Assembly (NCBI RefSeq): GCF_901875635.1
Contig: NZ_CABFMN010000082.1
Coordinates: 15,373 to 79,372, forward strand
From: Xylophilus ampelinus
Lineage (GTDB): Bacteria; Pseudomonadota; Gammaproteobacteria; Burkholderiales; Burkholderiaceae_C
Reading direction: 5' to 3'
Length of the DNA stretch: 64,000 nt
Part shown: positions 17,701-28,858 of the stretch, in pieces
Position numbering within the stretch: position 1 is the stretch's first letter
Layout: every line of letters starts with the position of its first letter
Notes under the pieces: model-generated
What the model saw: only the letters and a program-made list of their open reading frames with translations
Database searches by the model: none
Told to the model about the DNA's origin: nothing
Program-made: the position numbers and the translations under genes

Positions 17701-19491
17701 TCAGAAGGCTTCGAGCGCCAGCGCCGTCACGCTCTCGGCACCCTCGACGATGCTGTCGCGCAGGCCGGGCGCCTTGGCCAGGATGTGGTCGGCGTAGAAG
17801 CGCGCGGTGGTGACCTTGGCGTTCATGAAGGCGGCGTCTTCGCCCTTTCCGGCCAAGGCCTGCGCCACCAGCAGCGAGCGGGCCAGCTGCCAGCCGGCGA
17901 CCAGGTTGCCGGCCAGCATCAGGTAAGGCACGCTGCCTGCGAAGACGGCGTTGGGCGAGGCCTTGGTCTGGCCAGCCACGAAGCCGACCACGTCGAGGAA
18001 GGCCTCGCGCGCCGCCTTCAGGCGCTTCTGCACCGCCTGCGCATCGGCGCTGCCGCTGGCCGCGAGTTCCGCTTCGGTCGTCTCGATCTGCGCGGCGATG
18101 GCCTTGGCCGTCTGGCCGCCGTCACGGGCGGTCTTGCGCCCCACGAGGTCGTTGGCCTGGATGGCGGTCGTGCCTTCGTAGATGGTCAGGATCTTGGCGT
18201 CGCGGTAGTACTGCGCCGCGCCGGTCTCCTCGATGAAGCCCATGCCGCCGTGCACCTGCACGCCCAGCGAGGTGACTTCCAGGCTCATCTCGGTGCTGTA
18301 GCCCTTCACCAGCGGCACGAGGAATTCGTAGAAGGCCTGGTTCTGCGCACGTGCTTGCGCATCCGGATGGTGGTGCGCGGCGTCGTACGCCGCGGCGGCC
18401 ACGCTGGCCATGGCCCGACAACCTTCGGTGTAGGCACGCATGGTCATGAGCATGCGCTTGACGTCGGGGTGGTGGATGATCGGCGCGCTCTTGTTCATGG
18501 AGCCGTCGACGGGGCGGCTCTGAACGCGCTCCCGCGCATAGGCGACGGCATGCTGGTACGCGCGCTCGGCCACGGCGATGCCCTGCACGCCCACGGCGTA
18601 GCGCGCGGCGTTCATCATGATGAACATGTACTCGAGGCCGCGGTTCTCCTCGCCGACGAGGTAACCGATGGCACCCCGATGGTCGCCGTACTGCAGAACG
18701 GCGGTGGGGCTGGCCTTGATGCCCAGCTTGTGCTCGATGCTCACGCAGTGCACGTCGTTGCGCGCGCCGAGCGAGCCGTCCTGGTTCACCATGAACTTGG
18801 GCACGACGAAGAGGCTGATGCCCTTCACGCCCTCGGGCGCACCCACCACGCGCGCGAGCACCAGGTGCACGATGTTCTCCACCATGTCGTGCTCGCCGTA
18901 GGTGATGAAGATCTTCGTGCCGAAGATCTTGTACGTGCCGTCGGGCAGGGGCTCGGCGCGGGTGCGCACCAGGGCCAGGTCGCTGCCGGCCTGCGGCTCG
19001 GTGAGGTTCATGGTGCCGGTCCACTCGCCGCCCACCAGCTTCTCGAGGTAGGTGGCCTTGAGTTCGTCCGAGCCGGCGGTGAGCAGCGCCTCGATGGCGC
19101 CGTCGGTCAGCAGCGGGCACAGCGCGAAGCTGAGGTTGGCGCTGTTGAGCATCTCGCCGCAGGCCGCGCCGATGGTCTTGGGCAGGCCCTGGCCACCGAA
19201 GTCGGCCGGATGCTGCAGGCCCTGCCAGCCGCCCGAGGCGTACTGCGCGAAGGCATCCCTGAAGCCCGGCGTGGTGGTGACGGCGCCGTCCTTGAACGAC
19301 GAGGGCTCGCGGTCGCCCGCCACGTTCAGCGGCGCCACCACGTCCTGCGTGAACTTCGCGCATTCCTCCAGCACGGCCTGGGCCGTCTCGAGGCCGGCGT
19401 CCTCGAAGCCCGGCAGCTTGGCGATCTCGTCGATGCGGGCCAGGTGTTCGATGTCGAACAGCATGTCCTTCAGGGGGGCGGTGTAGCTCAT
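17701..19491 (-). CDS. acyl-CoA dehydrogenase with C-terminal extension
   Basis: 596 residues, the long acyl-CoA dehydrogenase class (DmdC/AcdA-like) with an extra C-terminal domain after the core. Seen are FAD/substrate motifs (NLTEPQAGSDLA, GEHDMVENIVHLVLARV) and the catalytic region YEGTTAIQANDLVGRK. It oxidises an acyl-CoA to the enoyl-CoA and passes electrons to ETF, whose genes lie next to it. The ATG at 19491 has a GGAGACACC site before it. A terminator separates it from etfA. Confidence 0.92.
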   Translation of the reverse strand: MSYTAPLKDMLFDIEHLARIDEIAKLPGFEDAGLETAQAVLEECAKFTQDVVAPLNVAGDREPSSFKDGAVTTTPGFRDAFAQYASGGWQGLQHPADFGGQGLPKTIGAACGEMLNSANLSFALCPLLTDGAIEALLTAGSDELKATYLEKLVGGEWTGTMNLTEPQAGSDLALVRTRAEPLPDGTYKIFGTKIFITYGEHDMVENIVHLVLARVVGAPEGVKGISLFVVPKFMVNQDGSLGARNDVHCVSIEHKLGIKASPTAVLQYGDHRGAIGYLVGEENRGLEYMFIMMNAARYAVGVQGIAVAERAYQHAVAYARERVQSRPVDGSMNKSAPIIHHPDVKRMLMTMRAYTEGCRAMASVAAAAYDAAHHHPDAQARAQNQAFYEFLVPLVKGYSTEMSLEVTSLGVQVHGGMGFIEETGAAQYYRDAKILTIYEGTTAIQANDLVGRKTARDGGQTAKAIAAQIETTEAELAASGSADAQAVQKRLKAAREAFLDVVGFVAGQTKASPNAVFAGSVPYLMLAGNLVAGWQLARSLLVAQALAGKGEDAAFMNAKVTTARFYADHILAKAPGLRDSIVEGAESVTALALEAF

Positions 19492-19518
19492 GGTGTCTCC
19501 TTGCGTCCGTGGAATGGA

Positions 19519-19546
19519 CAAAAAAAGGGCATCGCGAACGATGCCC
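19519..19546 (-). terminator. Rho-independent terminator after etfBA
   Basis: On the minus strand: eight-base stem GGGCATCG / CGATGCCC with a TTCG tetraloop followed by seven U residues. Lies between the etfA stop and the acyl-CoA dehydrogenase start. Confidence 0.9.
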
Positions 19547-19576
19547 CTTCGATGGCGGATCGGTGGCGGAACGGCC

Positions 19577-20509
19577 TCAGAGGGCCTTCACCAGTTCCGG
19601 CACGGCCGTGAACAGGTCCGCCTCGAGGCCGTAGTCGGCCACGCTGAAGATCGGCGCCTCGGGGTCCTTGTTGATCGCCACGATCACCTTGGAGTCCTTC
19701 ATCCCGGCCAGATGCTGGATCGCGCCCGAGATGCCGGCGGCGATGTACAGCTGCGGCGCCACGATCTTGCCGGTCTGGCCCACCTGCCAGTCGTTGGGGG
19801 CGTAGCCCGCATCGACGGCGGCGCGGCTCGCGCCCAGCGCGGCGCCCAGCTTGTCGGCCAGGGGCGTCATCACCTCGTTGAACTTCTCCGAGCTGCCCAG
19901 CGCGCGGCCGCCGGAGACGATGATCTTGGCGGCCGTCAGTTCGGGGCGGTCGCTCTTGGTCACCTCGCGCCCCACGAAGCTGCTCTTGCCGCTGTCGGCC
20001 ACGGCATCGACCGTCTCGACCGTGGCGCTGCCACCGGTGGCGGCCGCGGCATCGAAGCCGGTGGTGCGCACGGTGATCACTTTGGTGGCGTCGCTGCTCT
20101 GCACGGTGGCGATGGCGTTGCCGGCATAGATCGGGCGCTCGAAGGTGTCAGGGCTGTCGACCTTGGTGATGTCCGAAATCTGGGCCACGTCGAGCTTGGC
20201 AGCCACGCGCGGCGCCACGTTCTTGCCCGCGGCCGTGGCCGGGAACAGGATGTGGCTGTAGTTCGAGGCGATCGCCAGCACCTGGGCGGCGACGTTCTCG
20301 GCCAGGCCTTCGGTCAGGCTGGCGCCATCGGCCACGATGACCTTGGCGACGCCGGCGATCTGAGCGGCGGCCTTGCCGGCTTCGGCGGCATTGGCGCCGG
20401 CTACCAGCACGTGCACGTCGCCGCCGCATGCGATGGCGGCGGTGACGGTGTTCAAGGTGGCGGGCTTGACGGTGGCGTGGTCGTGTTCGGCAATAACGAG
20501 TGCGGTCAT
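19577..20509 (-). CDS. etfA: electron transfer flavoprotein alpha subunit
   Basis: 310 residues. Binds FAD through the C-terminal domain ([41 protein letters not shown], the ETF-alpha signature). Accepts electrons from acyl-CoA dehydrogenases and hands them to ETF-ubiquinone oxidoreductase. It follows etfB by 14 bases in one transcript closed by the terminator at 19519-19546. Confidence 0.96.
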   Translation of the reverse strand: MTALVIAEHDHATVKPATLNTVTAAIACGGDVHVLVAGANAAEAGKAAAQIAGVAKVIVADGASLTEGLAENVAAQVLAIASNYSHILFPATAAGKNVAPRVAAKLDVAQISDITKVDSPDTFERPIYAGNAIATVQSSDATKVITVRTTGFDAAAATGGSATVETVDAVADSGKSSFVGREVTKSDRPELTAAKIIVSGGRALGSSEKFNEVMTPLADKLGAALGASRAAVDAGYAPNDWQVGQTGKIVAPQLYIAAGISGAIQHLAGMKDSKVIVAINKDPEAPIFSVADYGLEADLFTAVPELVKAL

Positions 20510-20523
20510 GGTCTCAAAACTCC

Positions 20524-21273
20524 TCAGATCACCTTGGCTTCGTTCTTCAGCTTGTCGACCAGGGCGGCCACGTCGGCCACCTTGACGCCGGCGCCGCGCT
20601 TGGGCGGTTCGGCAACCTTGAGGGTCTTCAGGCGCGGCTTGACATCCACGCCCAGGTCCTCGGGCTTGAGGGTGTCGAGCTGCTTCTTCTTGGCCTTCAT
20701 GATGTTGGGCAGCGTGACGTAGCGCGGCTCGTTCAGGCGCAGGTCGGTGGTGATGACCGCCGGCAGGCTCAGCGAGAGGGTCTCGAGGCCGCCATCGACT
20801 TCACGCGTGACGCTGACCTTCTCGCCGGCGACTTCGACCTTGGAGGCGAAGGTGGCCTGGGGCAGCTCGGCCAGCGCGGCGAGCATCTGGCCAGTCTGGT
20901 TGGCGTCGTCGTCGATGGCCTGCTTGCCCAGGATGACCAGGCCGGGCTGTTCCTTGTCGACCAGGGCCTTGAGCAGCTTGGCCACGGCCAGCGGCTGGAG
21001 TTCTTCGGTCGTCTCGACCAGGATGCCGCGGTCGGCGCCGATGGCCATCGCCGTGCGCAGGGTTTCCTGGCACTTGGCATCGCCGCAGCTGACGGCGATG
21101 ACCTCGGTGACCACGCCCTTTTCCTTCAGGCGCACCGCCTCTTCCACGGCGATCTCGTCGAAGGGGTTCATGCTCATCTTCACGTTGGCGATGTCCACGC
21201 CCGATTGATCGGACTTGACGCGAACCTTGACGTTGTAGTCGACGACCCGTTTGACGGGGACCAGAACTTTCAT
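20524..21273 (-). CDS. etfB: electron transfer flavoprotein beta subunit
   Basis: 249 residues from [14 protein letters not shown], the conserved ETF-beta start. AMP-binding residues lie in the middle ([17 protein letters not shown]) and the C-terminus carries the usual lysine-rich [16 protein letters not shown] segment. Heterodimer partner of EtfA. The longer frame upstream to 21333 lacks conservation. Confidence 0.96.
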   Translation of the reverse strand: MKVLVPVKRVVDYNVKVRVKSDQSGVDIANVKMSMNPFDEIAVEEAVRLKEKGVVTEVIAVSCGDAKCQETLRTAMAIGADRGILVETTEELQPLAVAKLLKALVDKEQPGLVILGKQAIDDDANQTGQMLAALAELPQATFASKVEVAGEKVSVTREVDGGLETLSLSLPAVITTDLRLNEPRYVTLPNIMKAKKKQLDTLKPEDLGVDVKPRLKTLKVAEPPKRGAGVKVADVAALVDKLKNEAKVI

Positions 21274-21427
21274 TGGTTGGACTCCATGGATTTGCGAAAA
21301 CGGCGGCCGCGGGGCGCTCGGGCCGGGCAACAAATCATTCTAGGGTGACGCTTCGGGGCAGGCTGTCCATTTCAATCACGGCACCGCCTGCAGGCAGTCA
21401 AAAAAGAACGATCGTGCTTTTTTAAGA

Positions 21428-22717
21428 TTATAGGGCAGTGCCCTGCCCTGCCACCGATGGCCGACCTTCGGGCAGGGATTCGACGCGCACGACGCGCTGC
21501 GGATAGGGAATGTCGATGTTCGCGGCGCGCAGCCCTTCGAGGATCGCGATGTTGATCGCCGAGCGCAGGTTGTCCTTGCCTTTGTCGGGATCGCGCACCC
21601 AGAAGTGCAGCGTGAACTCCAGCCCGTCGGGCGCGAAGTTGGTGAGGAAGGCCACCGGCGCCGGCTCACCCATCACGCGCGGCTGCGCCTTCGCCGCCGC
21701 GCAGAGGATGGACTGCACCTGGCCCACGTCGCTGTCGTAGCCCACCACGATGCTGGTCGTGATGTTGAACTTGAGGTCGGCCAGCGAGAGGTTCTCGACC
21801 CGGCTCGTGATGATCGACTCGTTCGGCACGATCGCCTGCCGTCCGTTGCCGGCACGGATGAGCGTGTAGCGCGTCTTGATGTCGGTGATGCGGCCCTCGA
21901 AGGTGTCGATCTTGACGTTGTCGCCAATGCGGATCGAGCGTTCGAGCAGGATGACGAAGCCGCTCACGTAGTTGGCCGCGAGCTTCTGCAGGCCGAAGCC
22001 CAAGCCGACCCCGAGCGCGCCGCCGAGCACCGACAGCGCCGTGAGGTCCACCCCCACCGCCGATAGCGCGAACAGCAGGCCGATGAGCAGCAGGAAGGCG
22101 CGCACCGCGTTCGATGCCACCTTGCGCATCGACAGGTCCGCCACCGCCTCGCTGAGGATGCGCTTTTCGATCGTGGCCGCGATCCACAGCGCGATCACCA
22201 GCACCACCGCGGCCGACAACGTGCCTTCGAAGACCGTGCGCACACTCACCCGCGTCTTGCCGAAGCCCAGCGTGATCTCGTCCAGTTCGGCCAGCACCGG
22301 CGGCAGCAGGCCGACGATCCAGAGCACCGCACCGATCCAGGCCAACCAGGAGATGGTGCGCTCGAGCAAGCGCACCAGCGCCGAAGTGGGGAAGACCGCA
22401 CGCAGCACCCGCGCGAACAGCCGGATCGCCACCAGCGCGACGAACACCGACACCGCGATGCGCAGCACCAGCACGGGCTGGAAGCTCAGCACCCCGCGGC
22501 GCGCCAGGTCGGTCAGCACGAGCGCCAGCAGCGGGAACAGCAGGCCGTCGAAGGTGCGCTCGCCGAACCAGACCGAGTCCCTGGGCTGGTCGCGGCCGAA
22601 CCAGCGGCTGACGCCCCAGGCCGCCGCCACGCAGGCCACCAGCACGGCGATCTCGATCCAGAAGCTGCGCGCGTCGATCTGCTGCAGGCGCAGCAGAAAA
22701 CCGTTCCAGTCCATCAT
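21428..22717 (-). CDS. MscS-family mechanosensitive channel
   Basis: 429 residues with about six membrane segments, a pore-lining helix (LTALSVLGGALGVGLGFGLQKLAANYVSG shows the glycine/alanine-rich TM3 of MscS) and a cytosolic beta domain (ERSIRIGDNVKID, EGRITDIKTRYTLIR, VPNESIITSRVENLS). Opens on membrane tension to release solutes. Larger than classic MscS (286) through added N-terminal helices. The second Met at 22714 is an equal start. Confidence 0.92.
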   Translation of the reverse strand: MMDWNGFLLRLQQIDARSFWIEIAVLVACVAAAWGVSRWFGRDQPRDSVWFGERTFDGLLFPLLALVLTDLARRGVLSFQPVLVLRIAVSVFVALVAIRLFARVLRAVFPTSALVRLLERTISWLAWIGAVLWIVGLLPPVLAELDEITLGFGKTRVSVRTVFEGTLSAAVVLVIALWIAATIEKRILSEAVADLSMRKVASNAVRAFLLLIGLLFALSAVGVDLTALSVLGGALGVGLGFGLQKLAANYVSGFVILLERSIRIGDNVKIDTFEGRITDIKTRYTLIRAGNGRQAIVPNESIITSRVENLSLADLKFNITTSIVVGYDSDVGQVQSILCAAAKAQPRVMGEPAPVAFLTNFAPDGLEFTLHFWVRDPDKGKDNLRSAINIAILEGLRAANIDIPYPQRVVRVESLPEGRPSVAGQGTAL

Positions 22718-22738
22718 CCCTTCAGCCGGCCCGCTCGG

Positions 22739-23695
22739 TCACAGGTCGGCCAGCACGCGCACATGCGCCTCCACGCTGCGGGCCAGGGCGTCGAGGTGGT
22801 AGCCCCCTTCGAGCAGGGACACGATGCGGCCCTTGGCATGGCGGTTGGCCACGTCGCGGATGCGGCTGGTAATCCAGGTGAAGTCGTTCTCGTTCAGGCC
22901 CAACTGGCCGAGCTCGTCCTCGCGATGGGCGTCGAAGCCGGCGCTGACGAAGAGCATCTGCGGCTTGAATTCCTCCAGGCGCGGCATCCAGATGCACTCG
23001 ATCATCTCGCGCACGTCCATGCCTTTGGTGTACGCCGGGATGGGCACGTTCACCATGTTGCCGGCGGGGTGCTCGGTGCCGCTGAAGGGGTAGAAGGGGT
23101 GCTGAAAGATGCCGACCATCAGCACGCGCGGGTCGTTCGAGAGGATGTTCTCGGTGCCGTTGCCGTGGTGCACGTCGAAGTCGACCACCGCCACGCGCGA
23201 CAGGCCGTGCTGCTCCAGCGCATGCCGGGCCGCGATCGCCACGTTGTTCAGGAAGCAGAAGCCCATCGCCTGCTCGCGGCAGGCATGGTGGCCGGGCGGA
23301 CGCACGGCGCAGAAGGCGTTGGCGAGTTCGCCACGCATCACCGCGTCGGTCGCCGCGATGGCCGCGCCGGCCGCGCGCCGCGCCGCCAGCAGCGTGCCGC
23401 GGGACAGCGACGTGTCGGGGTCGAGCTGTGCGTAGGCCGGGCCGCCGACGGACTCGTCCGCCACCAGACGCTGGTTCAGCGATTCGAGGTGTTCGAGGTG
23501 ATCGGCCGTGTGAGCACGTGTGATCTGCGCCAGGCTGGCCAGCGGGATGTCGTCGTGCCGCTCGAGCGCGTCGGCCACGCCGGTGAGAAGCAACCGGTCC
23601 TCGATGGCATCGAGCCGCTCCGGGCATTCCGGATGCCCCCGGCCCATCTCGTGCTTCCAGAAATCGCGATGGATGTAGTAACCGGTGGGTGCCAT
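22739..23695 (-). CDS. histone-deacetylase-family hydrolase
   Basis: 318 residues of the arginase/deacetylase fold. Metal and catalytic motifs are intact: HPECPERL (about 22-29), RPPGHHA, DFDVHHGNGTE and SAGFDAHREDELG. Bacterial members act as acetylpolyamine amidohydrolases or protein/acetoin deacetylases; the substrate cannot be told here. I chose the ATG at 23695 (MAPTGYYIHRDFW); starts at 23713 and 23770 are possible but overlap the divergent MoxR promoter. Confidence 0.88.
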   Translation of the reverse strand: MAPTGYYIHRDFWKHEMGRGHPECPERLDAIEDRLLLTGVADALERHDDIPLASLAQITRAHTADHLEHLESLNQRLVADESVGGPAYAQLDPDTSLSRGTLLAARRAAGAAIAATDAVMRGELANAFCAVRPPGHHACREQAMGFCFLNNVAIAARHALEQHGLSRVAVVDFDVHHGNGTENILSNDPRVLMVGIFQHPFYPFSGTEHPAGNMVNVPIPAYTKGMDVREMIECIWMPRLEEFKPQMLFVSAGFDAHREDELGQLGLNENDFTWITSRIRDVANRHAKGRIVSLLEGGYHLDALARSVEAHVRVLADL

Positions 23696-23760
23696 GTCTC
23701 GGAGGCGGTGCATGACCTCACTGGGCACGGGGGCCGCAGGCCATGCGGTATCGTTTGCAT

Positions 23761-24693
<933 letters not shown>

Positions 24694-24701
24694 GCGCGCT
24701 C

Positions 24702-25673
24702 ATGAATCCCGCCGCAGCACTGCGCCATCGCATTGACGGCTGGTTTCTCTCGCGAAGGCCGCCTTCGGACCAGATCGCCCTCACCCAGCGCAACGTCTAC
24801 ATCGTGCCCACGGCAGCGGGCTGGATGCTCGGCGCGACGCTGCTGGTGCTGCTGATCGCGTCGATCAACTACCAGCTCAACCTGGGGTACCTGCTGACCT
24901 TCCTGCTGGCCGGCAGCGTGGCCGTGGGCATGCACGTGTGCCACGCCACCCTGCGCGGACTTGCTATGCATTTGATAGCGCCTGACGCCCACTATGCGGG
25001 CGCTGCAGCCGTTTTTCGCGTGATGCTGCACAACGAGCGGCGGCGCGCGCGCTACGGCATCGGGCTGGCCGTGCGCGGCAGCGGCCACTGGGCCTGGACC
25101 GACGTGCCGGCCCAGGGCACGGCCACGGTGGAGATCGCCTTCCAGCCGCCACGCCGCGGCCTGCATCCGGTGCCGGTGCTGACGGCCGAAACGCGCTTCC
25201 CGCTGGGCACCTTCCGCGTCTGGACCGTCTGGCGGCCGGCCGCAAAGATGATGGTCTACCCCGCGCCCGAGGTGCACGCACCGCCGCTGCCGCCAGGCGA
25301 GCCGCGCGAGGGCGACGCCGTCGCGGCCGCCACGACGCAAGGCGCAGGCGAATACGACGGCGTGCGCCCGTACCGGCGGGGCGACCCCCTCAAGCTCGTG
25401 GTGTGGAAGAAGGCCGCGCGCGCCCAGGCCGCGGGCTCCGACGAGCTGGTGAGCCGCGATGCGGAGCAGGCCCAGCGCCACGAGTTGTGGCTCGACGCCC
25501 AGGCCACCGGCCTGGCGGACCTGGAAGGCCGCATCTCCCGCCTCACGGCCTGGGTGCTCCAGGCCGACCGGCTCGGGCTGGACTACGGCCTGCGCATCGG
25601 CACCCGCACAGTGGCGCCGGCGCAGGGCGAGGCCCACCGGCGCGCCTGCCTGGAGGTGCTGGCAACATGCTGA
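24702..25673 (+). CDS. DUF58-domain membrane protein
   Basis: 323 residues. Two N-terminal membrane helices (about 38-80), then the DUF58 core with [25 protein letters not shown], the family hallmark. Usually works with MoxR ATPases on envelope or protease assembly. Residues about 87-105 are encoded by a palindromic repeat of the Comamonadaceae family (24961-25016), kept in frame. The stop overlaps the start of the transglutaminase gene by seven bases. Confidence 0.9.
   Translation: MNPAAALRHRIDGWFLSRRPPSDQIALTQRNVYIVPTAAGWMLGATLLVLLIASINYQLNLGYLLTFLLAGSVAVGMHVCHATLRGLAMHLIAPDAHYAGAAAVFRVMLHNERRRARYGIGLAVRGSGHWAWTDVPAQGTATVEIAFQPPRRGLHPVPVLTAETRFPLGTFRVWTVWRPAAKMMVYPAPEVHAPPLPPGEPREGDAVAAATTQGAGEYDGVRPYRRGDPLKLVVWKKAARAQAAGSDELVSRDAEQAQRHELWLDAQATGLADLEGRISRLTAWVLQADRLGLDYGLRIGTRTVAPAQGEAHRRACLEVLATC
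24961..25016 (+). repeat. Comamonadaceae-type palindromic repeat, copy 3, inside the DUF58 gene
   Basis: TTGCTATGCATTTGATAGCG head, CGCCCACTATGCGGGCG centre, CTGCAGCCGTTTTT tail. Entirely within the reading frame and without stops. Confidence 0.75.
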
Positions 25674-27718
25674 CCCCGCCGGCCACGCTGCGACGCGAGA
25701 TGCCGCGTGACACGCGCGACACGCTTTTCCTGCTGGGCGTGATCGCGCTCATCGTCCTGCCGCAGACGCCCAACCTGCCTCTGTGGTGCATCGGCCTGAC
25801 AGCCGCGGTGCTGCTGTGGCGCGGCGTGCTGGCCGTGCAGGCACGGCCACTGCCGAACCGATGGTGGCGCGTGGCGCTGCTGGTGCTGGCGCTGGCCGGC
25901 ACATTCGCCAGCTATCGCACGCTGCTGGGCAAGGATGCGGGCGTGACGCTGGTGGTGGTGCTGCTGGCGCTCAAGACGCTGGAGCTGCGCGCACGGCGCG
26001 ACGCCTTCGTCGTCTTCTTCCTGGGCTTCTTCGCGATGCTCACGAACTTCTTCTATTCGCAGTCGCTCGCCACCGCCTTCGCGATGCTGCTGGCGCTGCT
26101 GGGCCTGCTGACGGCGCTGGTCAACGCGCACATGCCGGTGGGCCGGCCGCCGCTGTCGCAGGCCGCACGCACGGCGGGATGGATGGCGCTGGCCGGCGCG
26201 CCGATCATGCTGGCGCTGTTCATGCTCTTCCCTCGGCTGGCACCGCTATGGGGAACGCCCAACGACAACATGACCGGGCGCACCGGCCTGTCGAACACGA
26301 TGCGAGTGGGTGCCATCGCGCAACTCGCGCTCGACGACGGCATTGCGGCCCGCATCCGCTTCGATGGCGACATCCCGCCGCCGCGCGACCGCCTGTACTT
26401 CCGCGGCCCGGTGCTGTCGAACTTCGACGGCCGCGAATGGACCGCGCCGCCACCGTGGGAGCGCGGCTTCCTGCCCGCCAACCTGCGCGTGCGCGGCGAG
26501 CCGGTGCGCTACGCGGTGACGATGGAGCCCAGCAACCGACCCTGGCTGCTCACGCTCGACGCGGCGCGCGACGCGCCCGAGGTGCCGGGCTTGCGCGTCT
26601 CGCAGACGCCCGACCTGCAGTGGTTCACCAGCCGCCCCATCGGCGACCTGCTGCGCTACCGCGTCGAGAGCTATCTCGACTTCGACAGCGGCCCGACGCG
26701 CCGTCTGCCCGGTCTGCAGGTCTACACCGCGCTGCCGCCGGGCAGCAACCCGCGCACCGTCGAACTCGCCGCGCAGATGGCCGCCGAGGCCCGCGCCGCC
26801 GCCGCCGGCGCCGACTTCGTGCCCCTGCTGGTGCGGGCCGCGCAGCAGCGCCTGCGCACCGGCGGATACAGCTACACGCTGGAGCCCGGCGTCTATGGCG
26901 ACCAAACGGCCGACGAGTTCTGGTTCGACCGCAAGGCGGGTTTCTGCGAGCACATCGCCTCCGGCTTCGTGGTGCTGATGCGGGCCGCCGGCGTGCCGGC
27001 ACGCATCGTCACCGGCTTCCAGGGCGGCGAGCTCAACGGCGTCGATGGCTACTGGACCGTGCGCAACAGCGATGCCCACGCCTGGGCCGAGGTGTGGGAG
27101 GAAGGCCGCGGCTGGGTGCGCGTCGATCCGACGGCCTCGATCTCGCCCGACCGCATCGGCCAGTTCCGGCGCCTGGCGCCCACGCCCGGCTTCCTGGCCG
27201 GCACCGTGGGCGCGATGAGCCCCACCCTCGTGCAGAACCTGCGCGCCGCCTGGGAGGCCGTCAACAACGGCTGGAACCAGTGGGTGCTGAACTACACGCA
27301 GAGCCGCCAGCTCGACCTGCTGAAGAACCTGGGCTTCGACAGCCCCAGCCTGGCCGACCTGGCGTACGTGCTGCTGCTGTTGCTGGTGGCGGCCAGCCTG
27401 GGCGGCGCGGCCTGGACGCTGTGGGAACGCAGCCGTGTCGACCCCTGGCTGCGGCTGCTGGCCGAGGCGCGCAAGCGGCTCGCGCGCGCCGGCGTCGCCG
27501 CGGCCCCGAACGCGGCGCCTCGCCAGATGGCGGAACTGCTCTCGGCCCGCTTCGGCGGCGAAGCCAGCGCGGCAGCGCGCGGCTGGCTGCTGCGCCTGGA
27601 GGCCCAGCGCTACGCCCGCCAATCCGACGCCGGGCTGCCGGCACTGCGAGCGGAGTTCCGCCGCCTGCGCTGGCCGGCGGCATCCGCTGCGGCAAGCGTG
27701 GCGTCGTCCACCGCCTGA
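25667..27718 (+). CDS. TgpA-like membrane transglutaminase (DUF3488 / transglutaminase core / DUF4129)
   Basis: 683 residues. N-terminal block of about five membrane helices, a periplasmic transglutaminase core with Cys ([13 protein letters not shown]), His ([11 protein letters not shown]) and Asp (WVRVDPTA) all present, one more helix near 567-590, and a DUF4129-like cytosolic tail. P. aeruginosa TgpA is the nearest described relative and is essential there. Start at the ATG at 25667 overlaps the DUF58 stop, implying coupled translation. Confidence 0.92.
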   Translation: MLTPPATLRREMPRDTRDTLFLLGVIALIVLPQTPNLPLWCIGLTAAVLLWRGVLAVQARPLPNRWWRVALLVLALAGTFASYRTLLGKDAGVTLVVVLLALKTLELRARRDAFVVFFLGFFAMLTNFFYSQSLATAFAMLLALLGLLTALVNAHMPVGRPPLSQAARTAGWMALAGAPIMLALFMLFPRLAPLWGTPNDNMTGRTGLSNTMRVGAIAQLALDDGIAARIRFDGDIPPPRDRLYFRGPVLSNFDGREWTAPPPWERGFLPANLRVRGEPVRYAVTMEPSNRPWLLTLDAARDAPEVPGLRVSQTPDLQWFTSRPIGDLLRYRVESYLDFDSGPTRRLPGLQVYTALPPGSNPRTVELAAQMAAEARAAAAGADFVPLLVRAAQQRLRTGGYSYTLEPGVYGDQTADEFWFDRKAGFCEHIASGFVVLMRAAGVPARIVTGFQGGELNGVDGYWTVRNSDAHAWAEVWEEGRGWVRVDPTASISPDRIGQFRRLAPTPGFLAGTVGAMSPTLVQNLRAAWEAVNNGWNQWVLNYTQSRQLDLLKNLGFDSPSLADLAYVLLLLLVAASLGGAAWTLWERSRVDPWLRLLAEARKRLARAGVAAAPNAAPRQMAELLSARFGGEASAAARGWLLRLEAQRYARQSDAGLPALRAEFRRLRWPAASAAASVASSTA

Positions 27719-27765
27719 GCAGTCGCCGTGGCGGGGCACGCCGCACGGGCGGGCACAATCCGCCC

Positions 27766-28851
27766 ATGCCCCGCCTGCGCCCACTCCAGCCCCTGTCGAT
27801 TGCTCTCCTTTTCATAGCGCTCTGCGCCCATCCGGCGGGCGCTGCAGCCCCAAAAGCCTCAAAAACCAAGGCCATGAACACGGTCCGCGGCGGTGCCTCC
27901 TACGCCAGCCGCGAAGACGCGATGCAGTTCGCCGACGAGATCGCCCGGCGCCGCAACCTGGACCCCGCCTGGGTGCGCGCCACCATCGGCAACGCACGCA
28001 TGCTGGGCAACGTGCCGCGGCTGATGCTGCCGGCGCCCGGCGGCACGCGAAAGAACTGGGCGGTGTACCGCAGCCGCTTCATCGACCCGGTGCGCATCGC
28101 GGCGGGCCAGCGCTTCTGGCGCGACAACGCCGACACGCTGGCGCGCGCCGAACGCGACTTCGGCGTGCCACCCGAAATCGTCGTCGGGATCATCGGCGTG
28201 GAAACCATCTACGGCCGCAACATGGGCAGCTTCCGCGTGCTCGATGCGCTGGCCACCTTGAGCTTCGACTTCCCCGACGCGCACCCGCGTGCGGAGCAGC
28301 GCCGTGCCTTCTTCCGCGAGGAACTGGAGAGCTTCCTCTCCACCGAAAGCCGCACGCACGAGGACCCGACGCGCCCGCTGGGCAGCTATGCCGGCGCGAT
28401 GGGCATGCCGCAGTTCATGCCCAGCAGCATCGCCAAGTACGCGGTCGACTACGACGGCGACGGGCGCATCGACCTGGTGAACAACCCGGCGGACGTCATC
28501 GGCTCGGTGGCCAACTACTTCAAGTCCTTCGGCTGGCAGCGCGGCATGGCGGCCACGTACCCCGTGCGGCTGGCGTCCGACGCGCGCATGCCTCTGCTGC
28601 TCGAGAAGGACATCCTGCCGAGCTTCAGCGCCGACAGCTTCGTGGCCGCGGGCGCGCAGCTCGACGCCGAGGGCGCCCGCCACCCTGGCCTGCTGGCGCT
28701 GATCGAATTGCAGAACGGTGCCGACGCGCCCGCGCAGTACGTGGCCGGCACGCAGAACTTCTACGTCATCACGCGCTACAACTGGAGCAGCTACTACGCC
28801 ATGTCGGTGCTCGACCTGGGCAACGAGGTCAAGGCCTCGATGGCGCAGTGA
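27766..28851 (+). CDS. mltB: membrane-bound lytic murein transglycosylase B
   Basis: 361 residues. SLT-type catalytic domain with the family Glu in VGIIGVETIYGRNMG, then GAMGMPQFMPSS and YDGDGRIDLVNNPADVIGSVANYF. Cuts the MurNAc-GlcNAc bond of peptidoglycan with anhydro-ring formation. The N-terminus is a signal peptide (LSIALLFIALCAHPAGAAA) with no evident lipobox consensus, and its hydrophobic core and cut site are encoded by a palindromic repeat (27799-27869). It stands 47 bases after the transglutaminase gene. Confidence 0.93.
   Translation: MPRLRPLQPLSIALLFIALCAHPAGAAAPKASKTKAMNTVRGGASYASREDAMQFADEIARRRNLDPAWVRATIGNARMLGNVPRLMLPAPGGTRKNWAVYRSRFIDPVRIAAGQRFWRDNADTLARAERDFGVPPEIVVGIIGVETIYGRNMGSFRVLDALATLSFDFPDAHPRAEQRRAFFREELESFLSTESRTHEDPTRPLGSYAGAMGMPQFMPSSIAKYAVDYDGDGRIDLVNNPADVIGSVANYFKSFGWQRGMAATYPVRLASDARMPLLLEKDILPSFSADSFVAAGAQLDAEGARHPGLLALIELQNGADAPAQYVAGTQNFYVITRYNWSSYYAMSVLDLGNEVKASMAQ
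27799..27869 (+). repeat. Comamonadaceae-type palindromic repeat, copy 4, forming the mltB signal peptide
   Basis: ATTGCT...CTTTTCATAGCGCT head, CTGCGCCCATCCGGCGGGCG centre, CTGCAGCCCCAAAAGCC tail with an A-rich end. Lies inside codons 12-35 of mltB. Confidence 0.75.
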
Positions 28852-28858
28852 GCCGTCC

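Noticed and set aside
16342..19611. A plus-strand open frame of 1089 codons opposite nitronate monooxygenase and acyl-CoA dehydrogenase
   Set aside because: Crosses two known genes and an inverted repeat; composition is that of a shadow frame.
21398..21425. AAAAAAG...CTTTTTT palindrome after the MscS gene as an operator
   Set aside because: More likely an AT-rich hairpin ending the MscS transcript; the central CGATCG alone is too little to propose a regulator.
21428..21440. TATAAT on the minus strand at the end of the MscS gene
   Set aside because: It is formed by the final codons and TAA stop, and has no -35 at the right distance.
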